In this document: positions 15,266-16,421 of the stretch, piece after piece
Layout: each line of letters starts with the position of its first letter
How positions within the stretch are numbered: position 1 is the first letter of the stretch
From: Bacteroidetes bacterium HGW-Bacteroidetes-12
GTDB taxonomy: Bacteria; Bacteroidota; Bacteroidia; Flavobacteriales_E; Vicingaceae
Assembly (NCBI GenBank): GCA_002841035.1
Contig: PHDR01000016.1
Span: 1-16,421, forward strand
DNA length: 16,421 nucleotides
Direction of reading: 5' to 3'
Made by a program: the position numbers and the translations under genes
Notes under the pieces: generated by a model
Told to the model about the DNA's origin: nothing
Databases searched by the model: none
What the model saw: only the letters and a program-made list of their open reading frames with translations

Positions 15266-16421
15266 TTAACCTTTTTCAGGATAAATTTCACTATAATCCA
15301 TAACGGTAGTCATACTTATTCTTCTATTAATATGTTCACGCCTTAATTCTTCAGGTTTAGAAAGCCCTGCTGCTCCTAAAAGTTCAGCAAAAGCTGATAC
15401 GGTTTTTTTGTGGTAATTCGCTACTCGTTGAGATTTATCTTCAACATTTAATCCTTTCATTAAACTTTTGCTTTGAGTTGCTACTCCAACAGGGCATTTG
15501 TTTGTATTACATTGAAGTGCTTGAATGCATCCAACTGCCATCATCATTGCTCTTGCACTATTACATAAATCGGCTCCAAGTGCGATTGCCCTTACCATAT
15601 GAAATCCGCTTAAAATTTTTCCAGCAGCAATTACTTTAATTTCTTCTTTCAAACCAAAACTTTTAAGTGTATCGACAACAAAAGCTAAGCCGTCTCTTAA
15701 TGGCATACCTAGCGAATTTGAAAACTCAACAGGAGCTGCTCCAGTGCCACCTTCTCCACCATCAACGGTAATGAAATCTGGTTTTATTCCAGTTTTTTGC
15801 ATGGCTTCACAAAAGTTTATAAATTCTTGTTTTTTTCCTACGCACAGTTTAAATCCTATTGGTTTACCTCCAGATAGGTTTCTTAGTTGTGCTATAAAAT
15901 TCATTAAATCTTCAGGGGTATCAAAAGCTGTATGCCTTGGTGGAGAAAGAACATCTGTAAACGGTTTTACATGACGAATTGCAGCAATTTCTTCAGTATT
16001 TTTAGTTGCAGGCAAAATTCCTCCATGACCAGGCTTAGCTCCTTGAGATAATTTTATCTCTATCATTTTAACATTTTCTAATGTAGCATTTTTTTGAAAC
16101 GTGTCTGGGCAAAAATTACCAGTTTCGTTTCTACAACCAAAATATCCCGTACCAACTTGCCAAATTAAATCACCGCCATGTTCTTTATGATAAGGACTAA
16201 TGCCTCCTTCACCTGTGTTGTGAGCAAAACCTCCTAATTTAGCGCCTTTATTCATTGCTAAAACTGCATTTTGGCTCAAAGCCCCAAAGCTCATTGCTGA
16301 AATATTTAATAAACTGGCTGAATAGGGTTTTTTACAATCTTTTCCTCCAATCATTACTCTAGGAGAATGATTAATTTCGTGTTCTATTTTTGCATAAATA
16401 GAGCGATCCATCCATTCGTAA
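15266..16421 (-). CDS. FMN-binding glutamate synthase-family protein, N-terminus beyond window
   Basis: The frame stays open through the right edge (three codons, Y-E-W, precede the ATG at 16411), and family members are usually about 500 residues, so roughly the first 100-130 are probably missing. What is visible is the FMN-binding (beta/alpha)8 barrel of the glutamate synthase large subunit: SAMSFGALS (38-46), NTGEGG (65-70), QGAKPGHGG (123-131), VDGGEGGTGAAP (216-227), AAGKI and a GADLCNSARA phosphate-binding region. C295, C301 and C306 follow the CxxxxxCxxxxC spacing of the 3Fe-4S ligands. There is no glutaminase domain, as in the stand-alone GltB2/YerD-like proteins of bacteria and archaea. 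Those are predicted oxidoreductases whose in vivo reaction is poorly defined. Numbering is from the ATG at 16411. Confidence 0.9.
   Translation of the reverse strand, partial: YEWMDRSIYAKIEHEINHSPRVMIGGKDCKKPYSASLLNISAMSFGALSQNAVLAMNKGAKLGGFAHNTGEGGISPYHKEHGGDLIWQVGTGYFGCRNETGNFCPDTFQKNATLENVKMIEIKLSQGAKPGHGGILPATKNTEEIAAIRHVKPFTDVLSPPRHTAFDTPEDLMNFIAQLRNLSGGKPIGFKLCVGKKQEFINFCEAMQKTGIKPDFITVDGGEGGTGAAPVEFSNSLGMPLRDGLAFVVDTLKSFGLKEEIKVIAAGKILSGFHMVRAIALGADLCNSARAMMMAVGCIQALQCNTNKCPVGVATQSKSLMKGLNVEDKSQRVANYHKKTVSAFAELLGAAGLSKPEELRREHINRRISMTTVMDYSEIYPEKG

Overview
The window reads as a chromosomal piece of an AT-rich member of the Bacteroidota, most likely Flavobacteriia or a close relative. 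Support comes from the composition (roughly two thirds A+T by eye), signal peptides ending in AQ or GQ, the lack of clear Shine-Dalgarno sites, and several families typical of that phylum: calcineurin-phosphoesterase/Omp85-barrel giants, LpxR, DUF2652 and HD-PycTM. No tRNA, rRNA, CRISPR array or insertion sequence was seen. Both edges cut through a gene.

Left half (1-8575): three paralogues of one very large envelope-protein family. Two lie on the minus strand (a partial one, 1-907, and a complete one, 1068-4673) and one diverges from them on the plus strand (4844-8575). Each has a signal peptide and an N-terminal calcineurin-like metallophosphatase domain. The two complete copies continue into a middle domain with a DRHEDxW ... 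DRDxAF motif pair resembling the catalytic and metal loops of atypical kinases, and end in an Omp85/surface-antigen type beta-barrel. The plus-strand copy keeps all metallophosphatase motifs, the middle copy has lost several, and the left-edge copy has lost more. The kinase-like and barrel motifs remain intact in the middle copy.

Centre (8604-11915): a compact plus-strand run directly downstream of the intact paralogue: a PAP2-family phosphatase, a small exported YHS-domain protein, an LpxR-type lipid A deacylase whose start overlaps the YHS stop, and a conserved exported or lipoprotein-like protein of a family often mislabelled as Maf. The enzymes point to remodelling of lipid A or another envelope phospholipid, and the upstream phosphatase/barrel protein may belong to the same transcription unit. 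A lipoprotein gene on the minus strand (11917-12576) meets this run tail to tail with one base between the stop codons; a hairpin plus T-run lies inside its last codons.

Right part (12577-16421): a palindrome-rich noncoding stretch of about 390 bases, then a plus-strand class III cyclase-like protein fused to an SRPBCC-like region. Convergent to it is an HD-domain protein carrying the C-terminal Pycsar-effector transmembrane domain. Upstream of that, on the same minus strand, is a glutamate-synthase-type FMN/3Fe-4S oxidoreductase that runs off the right edge. The cyclase-like/HD-PycTM neighbourhood suggests nucleotide second-messenger signalling, but the two genes are convergent and the cyclase-like protein lacks two expected catalytic residues, so a working pair is only a hypothesis.
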